A stretch of 64,000 bases of DNA from Erythrobacter aureus (GTDB lineage Bacteria; Pseudomonadota; Alphaproteobacteria; Sphingomonadales; Sphingomonadaceae). The stretch is from positions 2,805,001 through 2,869,000 of the forward strand of contig NZ_CP031357.1 in NCBI RefSeq assembly GCF_003355455.1, written 5' to 3'. Both the position numbers and the translations under genes were made by a program. The stretch's first letter is position 1, and the number at the start of each line of letters is the position of its first letter. Positions 1 to 7,833 of the stretch are shown here, in pieces. The notes beneath the pieces are model-generated. The model worked only from the letters and a program-made list of their open reading frames with translations, made no database searches and had not been told where the DNA came from.

Positions 1-1
1 G

Positions 2-1411
2 GTTACGAAGACGATCGATCGCGGCACCAAGAGCATCGACATCATGCTCTATTTCCTGTTGTTCAACATCGCCCCGACCGCGCTCGAGCTGACGGCAGTC
101 GGCATCATTTTCTATATCAACTTCGGTTGGCAACTCGTGGCAGCAACCGCGCTGGCCGTGACACTGTATATTTATGTGACGCGCAAAATCACCGAATGGC
201 GCAACGACTTGCGGCGACAAATGAACGAGCTCGACGGGACGGCCCTTGCCCGATCGGTCGACAGCCTGCTCAATTACGAGACAGTCAAATACTTCGGAGC
301 CGAGGCCCGCGAGCGCGAGCGCTATGCGGAATCGGCGCGGGCCTTTGCCGAGGCCGCAGTCCGGTCGGAAAACTCGCTCGGCCTGCTGAACATCAGCCAG
401 GCGGTCATCATGAACCTACTGATGGGCGGCGCAATGGGGTTTACCGTCTGGCAATGGAGCAAGGGCGTGCTGACCACAGGCGATCTTGTGCTGGTGAACA
501 CCTATCTCCTCCAGCTTTTCCGTCCGCTCGATATGCTCGGCATGGTCTACCGCACAGTTCGACAAGGGCTGATCGACATGGCCGAAATGTTCCGCCTGAT
601 CGATACGGAGCCCGAAGTGCGGGACGCACCCGGTGCCCCAGGCCTGGTGGTGCGACAGCCCACCGTTGTGTTCGATCAAGTGGTGTTCGGATATGAAGAT
701 GGACGCACGATCCTGCACGGGCTCAGCTTCGAGGTGCCTGCTGGCAGTCATGTGGCTATCGTTGGCCCATCGGGCGCCGGCAAGAGCACGATCGGACGGT
801 TGCTGTTCCGATTCTACGATCCATGGAGCGGCCGCATCCTGATCGACGGACAGGACATAACGCAGGTCACGCAGGCCAGCCTGAGGCGAGCGGTCGGTAT
901 CGTTCCGCAGGACAGCGTGCTGTTCAACGACACGATCGGTTACAACATCGCCTATGGTCGTGACGACGCGGATGTCAAAAGGGTCATACAGGCAGCGCGC
1001 GCGGCAGCGATCCTGCCGCTTATCGAGCGTCTGCCCGAAGGGTTCGATACCGAGGTCGGCGAGCGAGGGCTGAAACTATCCGGCGGAGAAAAACAGCGCG
1101 TTGCCATCGCGCGCACACTGGTCAAGGACCCGCCGATCCTGCTGCTCGACGAAGCGACCAGCGCGCTGGACAGCCGGACCGAACAGGAAATTCTCGCGAC
1201 CTTGCGACGTGTATCGAAGGATCGCACCACACTGGCCATCGCGCATCGCCTGTCGACCATTGCCGATGCCGACCGTATCCTCGTACTCGACCATGGACGT
1301 CTGACGGAAAGCGGCACCCATCGGGAACTGCTCGCAGCGCGTGGCCTCTATGCCGAGATGTGGGCCAGACAGCAGGCCGAAAAAGGCACACCCACCGAAA
1401 CAATGAACTGA
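2..1411 (+). CDS. Atm1-type ABC exporter, membrane and ATPase domains (5' end outside window)
   Basis: Half-size ABC exporter with a membrane domain followed by an ATPase domain. The frame is open from base 2, and the residues before the first Met at 44 (IDRGTKSIDIM) already fit the Atm1/HMT1 family. The true start is therefore upstream, and about 469 of roughly 600 residues are seen. Hydrophobic segments fill the first ~150 residues. Walker A GPSGAGKST lies near base 765, the signature LSGGEKQR near 1077 and Walker B ILLLDEATSALD near 1137. Family members export glutathione-linked, sulfur-containing or metal-conjugated compounds across the inner membrane. The substrate here is inferred from the family only. 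Confidence 0.9.
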   Translation, partial: VTKTIDRGTKSIDIMLYFLLFNIAPTALELTAVGIIFYINFGWQLVAATALAVTLYIYVTRKITEWRNDLRRQMNELDGTALARSVDSLLNYETVKYFGAEARERERYAESARAFAEAAVRSENSLGLLNISQAVIMNLLMGGAMGFTVWQWSKGVLTTGDLVLVNTYLLQLFRPLDMLGMVYRTVRQGLIDMAEMFRLIDTEPEVRDAPGAPGLVVRQPTVVFDQVVFGYEDGRTILHGLSFEVPAGSHVAIVGPSGAGKSTIGRLLFRFYDPWSGRILIDGQDITQVTQASLRRAVGIVPQDSVLFNDTIGYNIAYGRDDADVKRVIQAARAAAILPLIERLPEGFDTEVGERGLKLSGGEKQRVAIARTLVKDPPILLLDEATSALDSRTEQEILATLRRVSKDRTTLAIAHRLSTIADADRILVLDHGRLTESGTHRELLAARGLYAEMWARQQAEKGTPTETMN

Positions 1412-1538
1412 GTACGTGTCCCCCTCGCCCGCCCCTGACGACCCGGTCTTGTGCTGCAATGCAACATCGTCCATAGGGCGAGCGAATTTTCGCGCGCCGT
1501 CTCATGCGCGTTTTTCCAGATCAGACAGGACAAACCCC

Positions 1539-3044
1539 ATGCTCGACCGCGCCGCGATTCGCCGCGACTGGTTCTCCAACATCCGTGCCGATGTGCTGGC
1601 GGGCCTTGTTGTCGCCCTCGCCCTGATCCCGGAGGCCATCGGCTTCTCTATCATCGCCGGCGTCGATCCGCGCGTGGGCCTCTACGCGTCGGTCGCGATA
1701 GCCATGGTCATCGCCTTTACCGGCGGACGGCCGGGCATGATCTCGGCAGCGACTGCCGCGGTAGCCGTGGTCGTCGTTCCACTGGTGCGCGACCACGGGG
1801 TCGAATACCTCTTCGCCGCAACCATCCTGATGGGCGTGTTTCAGGGCCTGGCCGCACTGTTGCGGCTCGACCTGCTGATGCAGTTCGTCTCGCGCAGCGT
1901 CATCACCGGCTTCGTCAATGCGCTCGCGATTCTCATCTTCATGGCGCAGCTGCCGCAGCTCGACCCGACCGCCGACGGCATCGGCTGGATGACCTATGCC
2001 ATGGTCGCCGCCGCGTTGGCGATGATCTACCTGATCCCCAAGCTGACCACCGCAGTGCCCAGCCCGCTGATCGCGATCATCGTGCTGACCGCTCTCACCA
2101 TCTGGCTCGGCGCGCCGGTGAACACCGTGTCCGACATGGGCGAGCTGCCCGAGGGCCTGCCCTATTTCGCCCTGCCCGATGTTCCGCGGACCTGGGAAAC
2201 GCTGGCGATCATCGCCCCCTATTCGGCGACCATGGCCGCCGTGGGCCTGCTCGAAAGCCTGCTCACCGCGCAGATCGTCGACGACATGACGCATACCAGC
2301 TCGAACAAGCGCCGCGAAAGCGGCGGCCAAGGCGTGGCCAACATCGTCGCGGCCATGTTCGGCGGTATGGGCGGCTGCGCGATGATCGGCCAGTCGGTCA
2401 TCAACGTGACCAGTGGCGGGCGCGGACGTCTGTCGACCTTCACGGCGGGCCTTTCGCTGCTGATCCTGCTGGCGCTGCTCGGCGATCTGGTCGGCCAGGT
2501 ACCGATGCCCGCGCTGGTGGCGATCATGATCATGGTGTCGATCGGCACCTTCTCGTGGAATTCGATTCCCAACCTGTCCAAGCATCCGTGGCAGTCTTCG
2601 GTCGTGATGGTCACGACTGTCGTGGTCGTGGTTGCCACCCACAATCTAGCGCTCGGCGTACTGGCTGGGGTTATCCTGTCGGGTGTGTTTTTCACCCACA
2701 AGGTGATGACCATGTTCGAGGTCGTGCGCGAACGCCACGGCGACAAGGCCGTCTACCGTGCCAAGGGTCAGATCTTCTATGCCAGCGTCGAACGCTTCGA
2801 AGCTGCTCTCGGCCCGGAAGGCGCCATGCCGGACCCCGCCGATCACGTGGTGATCGACGTGTCCAAGGCGCATTTCTGGGACATCTCGGCGATCGGAGCG
2901 CTCGACAAGGTGGTCGAACGCATGCGCCGCCACGGCCGCAGCGTCAAAGTCGTCGGGCTCAACCGTGCCAGTGCCGATCTGGTCGACAAGTTTGCCCTGA
3001 CCGACAAGACCGGCGTGGAAAGCGGGTTGGCACCTCACCCCTGA
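1539..3044 (+). CDS. SulP family inorganic anion transporter with STAS domain
   Basis: Integral membrane anion transporter of about 501 residues. After a short cytoplasmic N-terminus (MLDRAAIRRDWFSNIRADVLAG) come about ten to twelve hydrophobic segments typical of SulP. A cytoplasmic STAS domain occupies roughly the last 80 residues (around HVVIDVSKAHFWDISAIGAL). SulP proteins carry sulfate, bicarbonate or dicarboxylates; the substrate cannot be read from sequence. The start at 1539 is chosen because AGGA sits 8 bases upstream and the protein then begins as family members do; the open frame extends upstream to 1416. Its 3' end overlaps the convergent ACT gene by 10 bases. Confidence 0.88.
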   Translation: MLDRAAIRRDWFSNIRADVLAGLVVALALIPEAIGFSIIAGVDPRVGLYASVAIAMVIAFTGGRPGMISAATAAVAVVVVPLVRDHGVEYLFAATILMGVFQGLAALLRLDLLMQFVSRSVITGFVNALAILIFMAQLPQLDPTADGIGWMTYAMVAAALAMIYLIPKLTTAVPSPLIAIIVLTALTIWLGAPVNTVSDMGELPEGLPYFALPDVPRTWETLAIIAPYSATMAAVGLLESLLTAQIVDDMTHTSSNKRRESGGQGVANIVAAMFGGMGGCAMIGQSVINVTSGGRGRLSTFTAGLSLLILLALLGDLVGQVPMPALVAIMIMVSIGTFSWNSIPNLSKHPWQSSVVMVTTVVVVVATHNLALGVLAGVILSGVFFTHKVMTMFEVVRERHGDKAVYRAKGQIFYASVERFEAALGPEGAMPDPADHVVIDVSKAHFWDISAIGALDKVVERMRRHGRSVKVVGLNRASADLVDKFALTDKTGVESGLAPHP

Positions 3045-3439
3045 TCGGAGGATAGCCTTTCGAGAATAGCGAGAGCCTCCTCGCCACGGGTAGCAGGCAC
3101 GAAGGCGTGGTCGTGGTGGTAAGCCGCGACCATGTTGCAGGCGATCCCGGCATCGGCGAGCGCGCTCGCGACTGCGGCGGTGAGCCCGACGCTTTCGAGG
3201 TCGGAATGGACCATCAGCGTGATGTGCGCGAAGTCGGGTCCTTCGATCCCTAGTTCATCGGCTAGCTGTGACGGTATGATCGCGGACACACTCTCACCCT
3301 CGCGAAACGTGCCGGTCGCCGCACCGAGCAATTGCGGGGCGGTGTCGGGCGCGACAAGGACGAAGCGCCAACTGCGCGGGTCGAGCCGGGGTGCCATGGC
3401 GGCGATCATCGCCCGGCCATTGCGCACCGGGCCGGTCAT
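3035..3439 (-). CDS. Small ACT domain protein
   Basis: 134-residue protein resembling stand-alone ACT-domain proteins (DUF2241-like), with a core around FAHITLMVHSDLESVGLTAAVASALADAGI. ACT domains usually bind amino acids or other small ligands, and no catalytic motif is visible. Its ATG shares one base with the hslU stop (TGATG arrangement at 3437-3441), so it is probably translated by coupling as the third gene of hslV-hslU. The 3' end overlaps the convergent SulP gene by 10 bases. The role is unknown; grouping with the protease may be only transcriptional. Confidence 0.75.
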   Translation of the reverse strand: MTGPVRNGRAMIAAMAPRLDPRSWRFVLVAPDTAPQLLGAATGTFREGESVSAIIPSQLADELGIEGPDFAHITLMVHSDLESVGLTAAVASALADAGIACNMVAAYHHDHAFVPATRGEEALAILERLSSDQG

Positions 3440-4737
3440 CAGAGAATATACTTGCTCAGGTCGGCGTCGCCGACGAGCGTCTCCAGCCGTTCGCGCACGT
3501 AATCTGCGTCGATCGTGATCGTCTCGCCCTCATGCTCCTCGGCCTCGAAGCTGATGTCTTCCAGCAGGCGTTCCATCACGGTCTGCAAGCGGCGGGCACC
3601 GATGTTCTCGACGGTTTCGTTGACGCGCGCCGCCAGCTTGGCGACCTCGGCGATCGCATCCTCGGTGAAGTCGAGCGTCACGTCCTCGGTGCCGATCAGC
3701 GCTGTGTATTGCTCGACGAGGTTGGCGCGCGTTTCCTTGAGGATGCGCACGAAGTCCTCCTCGGTCAGCGCGCGCAGTTCGACGCGGATCGGCAGGCGGC
3801 CCTGTAATTCGGGTAGCATGTCCGACGGCTTGGCGACGTGGAATGCCCCCGAAGCGATGAAGAGCACGTGGTCGGTCTTCATCGGGCCGTATTTGGTGGC
3901 GACCGTGGTGCCCTCGATCAGCGGCAGCAGGTCGCGTTGCACGCCTTCGCGGCTGACCGATCCACCGCGCACGTCCGAGACGGCGATCTTGTCGATCTCG
4001 TCGAGGAAGACGATGCCGTTGGTCTCGGCATTTTCCAGCGCGACGCGATTGACATCGTCCTGGTCCATCCGTTTTTCGGCTTCCTCGTCGACGAGCCGGT
4101 CCCAGGCATCGGGTACCTTCAGCTTGCGGCGCTTCATCGGGCTCTTGCCCATCGCCTTGCCGAGCATGTCGCTCAAATCGATCATGCCCACGCCGCCGGG
4201 CATGCCGGGAATATCCATCTGCTGGCCCGGCTGTTCGCGCACGTCGATCTCGACCTCGGTGTCGTTCATCGCATTTTCGACGATGCGCTGGCGGAACGCC
4301 TCGCGCGTCGCCTCGCTGGCATTGTCACCGACGAGCGCAGTGAGCAGGCGCTCCATCGCCGCCTCGCTGGCAGCCTCGCGCACCGCCTCGCGGCGGCGTT
4401 CCTTTTCGAGCCGGATCGCCTCTTCCGCCAGATCGCGGGCGATCTGGTCGACGTCGCGGCCGACATAGCCGACCTCGGTGAACTTGGTCGCTTCGATCTT
4501 GATGAAGGGCGCTTCGGCAAGCTTCGCCAGGCGTCGGCTGATCTCGGTTTTGCCGCAGCCGGTGGGGCCGATCATCAGGATGTTCTTGGGCGTCACCTCG
4601 TCGCGCAGCTCGGGGCCGAGCCGCTGGCGCCGCCAACGATTGCGCAGCGCCACGGCAACCGCGCGCTTGGCATCCTTCTGGCCGATAATGTGGTCGTCCA
4701 GCGCGGCGACGATGGCCTTGGGGGTCAGATTTTCCAT
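3439..4737 (-). CDS. hslU: HslU, ATPase subunit of the HslUV protease
   Basis: AAA+ unfoldase that feeds proteins into the HslV peptidase in the cytoplasm. It has 432 residues, a normal length. It starts MENLTPKAIVAALDDHIIGQ. Walker A GPTGCGKTE is at about residues 57-65, and Walker B is in VFLDEIDKIA in the middle of the protein, after the charged I-domain insertion. The C-terminus LSKYIL is the conserved tail that docks into HslV. It lies 7 bases downstream of hslV on the same strand and overlaps the ACT gene by one base, so the three form an operon. Confidence 0.97.
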   Translation of the reverse strand: MENLTPKAIVAALDDHIIGQKDAKRAVAVALRNRWRRQRLGPELRDEVTPKNILMIGPTGCGKTEISRRLAKLAEAPFIKIEATKFTEVGYVGRDVDQIARDLAEEAIRLEKERRREAVREAASEAAMERLLTALVGDNASEATREAFRQRIVENAMNDTEVEIDVREQPGQQMDIPGMPGGVGMIDLSDMLGKAMGKSPMKRRKLKVPDAWDRLVDEEAEKRMDQDDVNRVALENAETNGIVFLDEIDKIAVSDVRGGSVSREGVQRDLLPLIEGTTVATKYGPMKTDHVLFIASGAFHVAKPSDMLPELQGRLPIRVELRALTEEDFVRILKETRANLVEQYTALIGTEDVTLDFTEDAIAEVAKLAARVNETVENIGARRLQTVMERLLEDISFEAEEHEGETITIDADYVRERLETLVGDADLSKYIL

Positions 4738-4744
4738 CAGTTCC

Positions 4745-5305
4745 TCAGACCGTTTCGACGGTCACATTTCCATTGGTGAACACGCACACATCGGCGGCGA
4801 CTGCCATGGCCTTGCGCGCGATGGTTTCCGCATCGTCCTCATAGTCGACCAGCGCCTTGGCGGCCGAGAGCGCGTAATTCCCACCTGAACCGATCGCAGC
4901 GATACCGCCTTCGGGTTCGAGCACGTCGCCATTGCCGGTAAGGACCAGCAGGTTTTCCTCGTCCGCGACGATCATCAGCGCTTCGAGATTGCGCAGGTAT
5001 TTGTCCATGCGCCAGTCCTTGGTCAGCTCGACTGCGGCGCGCAGAAGCTGGCCGTTATGCTGTTCGAGCTTCTTTTCGAGACGTTCGAACAGGGTGAAGG
5101 CATCGGCGGTAGCACCGGCGAATCCGGCGACGACCTTGCCGCCTTCGCCGATCCGGCGAACCTTTTTCGCATTGGGCTTCATTACCGTATTGCCCATGGA
5201 GACCTGTCCGTCCCCGGCAATCACAGTGCTATCGCCGCGCTTGACGCCGATGATCGTGGTGGAATGCCACTGGGTCAGCCCGTGGCGATCGTCTTGTGAA
5301 CTCAT
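4745..5305 (-). CDS. hslV: HslV, peptidase subunit of the HslUV protease
   Basis: Proteasome-like threonine peptidase of 186 residues. The catalytic threonine after processing is expected at residue 16 (WHSTTIIGVKRGD), preceded by a short propeptide, and GDGQVSMGNTVMK is the conserved block that follows. The open frame runs upstream to 5464, but the ATG at 5305 gives the family's length and N-terminus. It is followed by hslU after 7 bases. The upstream neighbour bamE is on the same strand, 55 bases away. Its promoter is not clearly visible. Confidence 0.96.
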   Translation of the reverse strand: MSSQDDRHGLTQWHSTTIIGVKRGDSTVIAGDGQVSMGNTVMKPNAKKVRRIGEGGKVVAGFAGATADAFTLFERLEKKLEQHNGQLLRAAVELTKDWRMDKYLRNLEALMIVADEENLLVLTGNGDVLEPEGGIAAIGSGGNYALSAAKALVDYEDDAETIARKAMAVAADVCVFTNGNVTVETV

Positions 5306-5360
5306 GCCGCGCGATATGGGGCGCGCGAAGCCGGGATCAAGCCGTGTGTGCCGGGCCTTA

Positions 5361-5819
5361 TTATCCGGGGCCTGCAGCGCCCGGCGCGCCAACCGCGCCG
5401 ATATTGCCGAACAGGTCCTCGAGGAAGGTCCGCTCGCGGCCCAGCGTGGGCGTTTCGTCGCCATCGGGGCTCAGATAGACGACCTTGTCGATACCCGTCT
5501 GTTCCGCCGACACGACATTGCCCGCCTCGTCGAACTTCACCGCGAGGACCGAATGCTCCCGGATACGTGGGCGAACGAAAGGTTTGCGCCCGGTGGTGCT
5601 CGACACATAATACCAGGTGGGCTGGCCGTATTGGCTTTCGAAAGTCGGGCGGCCCAGCGTGCCCTCGACACTGCGCTGGTTATCGATCCCGGGCTGGACC
5701 GTCTGCAGCAATGTTGCATCGATGATATATCCCCGCGGTTCGCGGATCGCGGTACAGCCGCTTGCTGCGATGGCCGCCGCGCCGATGGCGGCAAGGCCCA
5801 GAATTTTCGACCTGTTCAT
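5361..5819 (-). CDS. bamE: BamE/SmpA-type outer-membrane assembly lipoprotein
   Basis: 152-residue lipoprotein. The signal peptide MNRSKILGLAAIGAAAIAASGC ends in a lipobox (ASGC), so the mature protein begins at Cys22. The SmpA/OmlA fold follows (TLLQTVQPGIDNQRSVEGTLGRP, then QPTWYYVSS). BamE is an accessory part of the BAM complex that inserts beta-barrel proteins into the outer membrane. The C-terminal tail is Gly/Ala/Pro rich (GAVGAPGAAGPG). It is divergent from the cytochrome bc1 chaperone gene, a common alphaproteobacterial arrangement. Confidence 0.9.
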   Translation of the reverse strand: MNRSKILGLAAIGAAAIAASGCTAIREPRGYIIDATLLQTVQPGIDNQRSVEGTLGRPTFESQYGQPTWYYVSSTTGRKPFVRPRIREHSVLAVKFDEAGNVVSAEQTGIDKVVYLSPDGDETPTLGRERTFLEDLFGNIGAVGAPGAAGPG

Positions 5820-5981
5820 GGGAACAGCAAATCTCCGTCTGTCGGCAGGCGCTTGGCCGCGGGCGACCCCCTGCCTATATGCTCGGGCAACGCCTTAATC
5901 CGAAAGCGTCTGCCCATGCAACTCGGCAATGGGGGACGCTTGGGGATCGCGGCCTGTATTGCCGCTGAACGGAGTAGAAAC

Positions 5982-6497
5982 GTGTCCTTATTCGCCCGCC
6001 TCTTCGGCACCCAGACCGACCCGCGCGAGGAATGGCGCGGGCTGTGGCATCGCACCGTGGCCGAAGCCCGCGATCCCGACTGGTACCGCATGTGCGGCGT
6101 CGCCGACAGCATCGAGGGACGCTACGACATGATTACGCTGGTGTTGACACTGGTCATGCTGCGGCTGGAAGACGAAGGCGACATGGAGGCCAGCACCGCT
6201 CGGCTGACCGAACTGTTCGTCGAGGATATGGAAGGCCAGATGCGCGAAGCCGGTATCGGCGATCCCACCGTGGGCAAGAAGATCAATGCGCTGATGGAAA
6301 GCCTGAACGGGCGCATCGGCGCCTATCGCGAAGCCTTGCGCACCGATCCCAAAGTGCTGGTCGAGGCGGTGCGTCGCAATGTCACCATGGCCCAGCCCGA
6401 CGAAGCCGAGGCGCTGGTGCAGCGCATCGCAGCGCTGCATGCGCGGCTGGAGCGCACCGACGTCGGAAAACTGCGCGCAGGCGAGATCGCGGCATGA
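5982..6497 (+). CDS. Ubiquinol-cytochrome c chaperone family protein (Cbp3-like)
   Basis: 171-residue protein of the ubiquinol-cytochrome c chaperone family (PF03981), which helps assemble cytochrome b of complex III. Typical blocks are WRGLWHRTVAEARDPDWY and LFVEDMEGQMREAGIGDPTVGKK. The open frame begins far upstream at 4932, but that part is antisense to hslV and bamE. The GTG at 5982, with GGAG 7 bases before it, gives the family start (SLFARLFG). Its TGA overlaps the next ATG (ATGA), so the DUF177 gene is coupled to it. Confidence 0.88.
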   Translation: MSLFARLFGTQTDPREEWRGLWHRTVAEARDPDWYRMCGVADSIEGRYDMITLVLTLVMLRLEDEGDMEASTARLTELFVEDMEGQMREAGIGDPTVGKKINALMESLNGRIGAYREALRTDPKVLVEAVRRNVTMAQPDEAEALVQRIAALHARLERTDVGKLRAGEIAA

Positions 6498-7024
6498 GCG
6501 CGCCCGAACTCAGCCGACTGGTCAAACCCCGCGCCCTGCCCGCCGGAGCAATGGTGGTGGAAGCGAGCGAGGCCGAACGTTCCGCACTGGCTGACCGTTT
6601 TGGAGTCACGTCGATCCCGAGCCTTTCCGCGCAGGTCGAGTTCGGCACCGAAGACGAGGCCGTGCTCGCCAATGGAAAGCTGTTCGCAAGCATCGAGCAG
6701 CCATGCGCGATCACCGGTGAAGAGCTGAATTACGACGTCGAAGAGCCGCTAACGCTGAGGTTCGTGCCCGCAGGATCGGTGCCAGACTACGCCCCCGACG
6801 AGGAAATAGAGCTCGACAGCGAGGATTTGGACGAGATCGAGTATGAGGGCGACACTTTCGACCTCGGCGAAGCGATCGCGCAAACACTCGCGCTTGCAAT
6901 CGACCCTTATCGCGAAGGCCCGGGCGCGGACGAAGCAAGAAAGCAGGCCGGTATCGCGAGCGACGAGGACCTTGCGCCAAGCGGCCCGCTCGCCGACGCG
7001 CTGACGGCGCTGAAGTTGGGCTAG
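6494..7024 (+). CDS. DUF177/YceD domain protein
   Basis: 176-residue protein of the DUF177 (YceD) family, which is associated with 23S rRNA/ribosome maturation in bacteria and plants. Conserved features are the central CAITGEEL block (C-x-R/T-C-like region reduced to one Cys here) and the acidic stretch EEIELDSEDLDEIEYEGDTFDLGE. Many genomes have rpmF (L32) immediately downstream, but here the next + strand gene is not rpmF. The start overlaps the upstream stop by 4 bases, which supports translational coupling with the bc1 chaperone. Confidence 0.85.
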   Translation: MSAPELSRLVKPRALPAGAMVVEASEAERSALADRFGVTSIPSLSAQVEFGTEDEAVLANGKLFASIEQPCAITGEELNYDVEEPLTLRFVPAGSVPDYAPDEEIELDSEDLDEIEYEGDTFDLGEAIAQTLALAIDPYREGPGADEARKQAGIASDEDLAPSGPLADALTALKLG

Positions 7025-7027
7025 GGG

Positions 7028-7180
7028 TCAGCCGGTAACCGGGAGACCTTCGCACTCCTGCCCGCCCCAGCGCCCACCTGCATCGAGACAGCTATCCTGG
7101 GCCAGAAACCAAGCGGCCTTCCACCCGAAAAGGAAGAAGGCCGCTGCGATCACAATCGCAATGAGAAACGCACGCGTCAT
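7028..7180 (-). CDS. Small single-pass membrane protein (50 aa), downstream of ssb
   Basis: A 50-residue frame too short for routine calling. It reads MTRAFLIAIVIAAAFFLFGW, then KAAWFLAQDSCLDAGGRWGG and a QECEGLPVTG tail. The N-terminus is one hydrophobic helix. The C-terminal part has two cysteines and a Gly-rich turn (DAGGRWGGQEC), suggesting a periplasmic disulfide or a metal-binding loop. It starts 14 bases after the ssb stop on the same strand, so it may be co-transcribed. I do not recognise a function. Codon use is regular (GC-rich third positions), which supports a real gene. Confidence 0.6.
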   Translation of the reverse strand: MTRAFLIAIVIAAAFFLFGWKAAWFLAQDSCLDAGGRWGGQECEGLPVTG

Positions 7181-7194
7181 TTGGAGTGCGCGCC

Positions 7195-7734
7195 TTAGAA
7201 CGGAATATCATCGTCGAGGTCGTCATAATTCGAGCCACCGCCCGAGCCGCCGCCCGACGATCCGCCGCCGCCCTGATTCCAGTCGCCATCATTGCCGCCA
7301 CCGGAGGAACCGCCGCCGTAGGAGCCGCCTCCGCCCCCGCCGCCATAGCCGCCGCGCTGGCCCCCGCCACCGCCGCCGCCCGATGCACCATCGAGCATGG
7401 TCAGGGTCCCGTTGAAACCGCGCAGCACAACTTCGGTCGAGTACCGATCGTTACCCGACTGGTCCTGCCACTTGCGGGTCTGCAATTGGCCTTCGACATA
7501 GACCTTGCTCCCCTTGCGCAGAAAGCGTTCGGCAACGCTCACCAGACCTTCGGAGAAAATCGCCACGGTGTGCCATTCGGTCCGTTCCTGGCGTTCACCC
7601 GTATTGCGATCCTTCCACGTTTCGGTGGTGGCGAGCCGCAGATTGCAAACTTTGCCGCCATTCTGGAAGCTGCGGATTTCCGGGTCGGCGCCCAGGTTTC
7701 CGATGAGCATGACTTTGTTTAGGCTACCGGCCAT
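7195..7734 (-). CDS. ssb: Single-stranded DNA-binding protein
   Basis: Binds and protects single-stranded DNA in replication, recombination and repair, and recruits partners through its tail. It has 179 residues: an OB-fold from MAGSLNKVMLIGNLGADPEIR to about residue 110, then a long Gly/Ser-rich linker of simple repeats, and the acidic tip DLDDDIPF that contacts partner proteins. Upstream of its ATG lies a perfect 7-bp hairpin covering the Shine-Dalgarno sequence (see 7743-7767). Confidence 0.97.
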   Translation of the reverse strand: MAGSLNKVMLIGNLGADPEIRSFQNGGKVCNLRLATTETWKDRNTGERQERTEWHTVAIFSEGLVSVAERFLRKGSKVYVEGQLQTRKWQDQSGNDRYSTEVVLRGFNGTLTMLDGASGGGGGGGQRGGYGGGGGGGSYGGGSSGGGNDGDWNQGGGGSSGGGSGGGSNYDDLDDDIPF

Positions 7735-7742
7735 CGAATCGT

Positions 7743-7767
7743 CCCTTCGTAAACTGTTGGCGAAGGG
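7743..7767 (-). promoter_or_regulatory. Hairpin sequestering the ssb ribosome binding site
   Basis: Arms CCCTTCG (7743-7749) and CGAAGGG (7761-7767) are perfectly complementary with an 11-nt loop. On the minus-strand transcript the 3' arm plus the next base is GAAGGGA, the best Shine-Dalgarno of ssb, 8 bases before the ATG at 7734. The 5' arm would mask it. This is seen in sequence; a regulatory role is inference. Confidence 0.4.
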
Positions 7768-7833
7768 CCTAACCGAGGCTTCGAGTCGCTTCTAGGGTTC
7801 CTGCCGAGTTTCCCCCGCAGTGGATCAGCTTGG

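Noticed and set aside
1451..3055. 534-codon open frame overlapping the SulP gene in another frame
   Set aside because: Low-complexity Arg/His/Gly composition typical of a shadow in GC-rich DNA. The SulP frame has clear family motifs.
7210..7400. Tandem GCC/GGC-rich repeat inside ssb
   Set aside because: Encodes the Gly-rich linker of SSB; not a mobile or CRISPR repeat.
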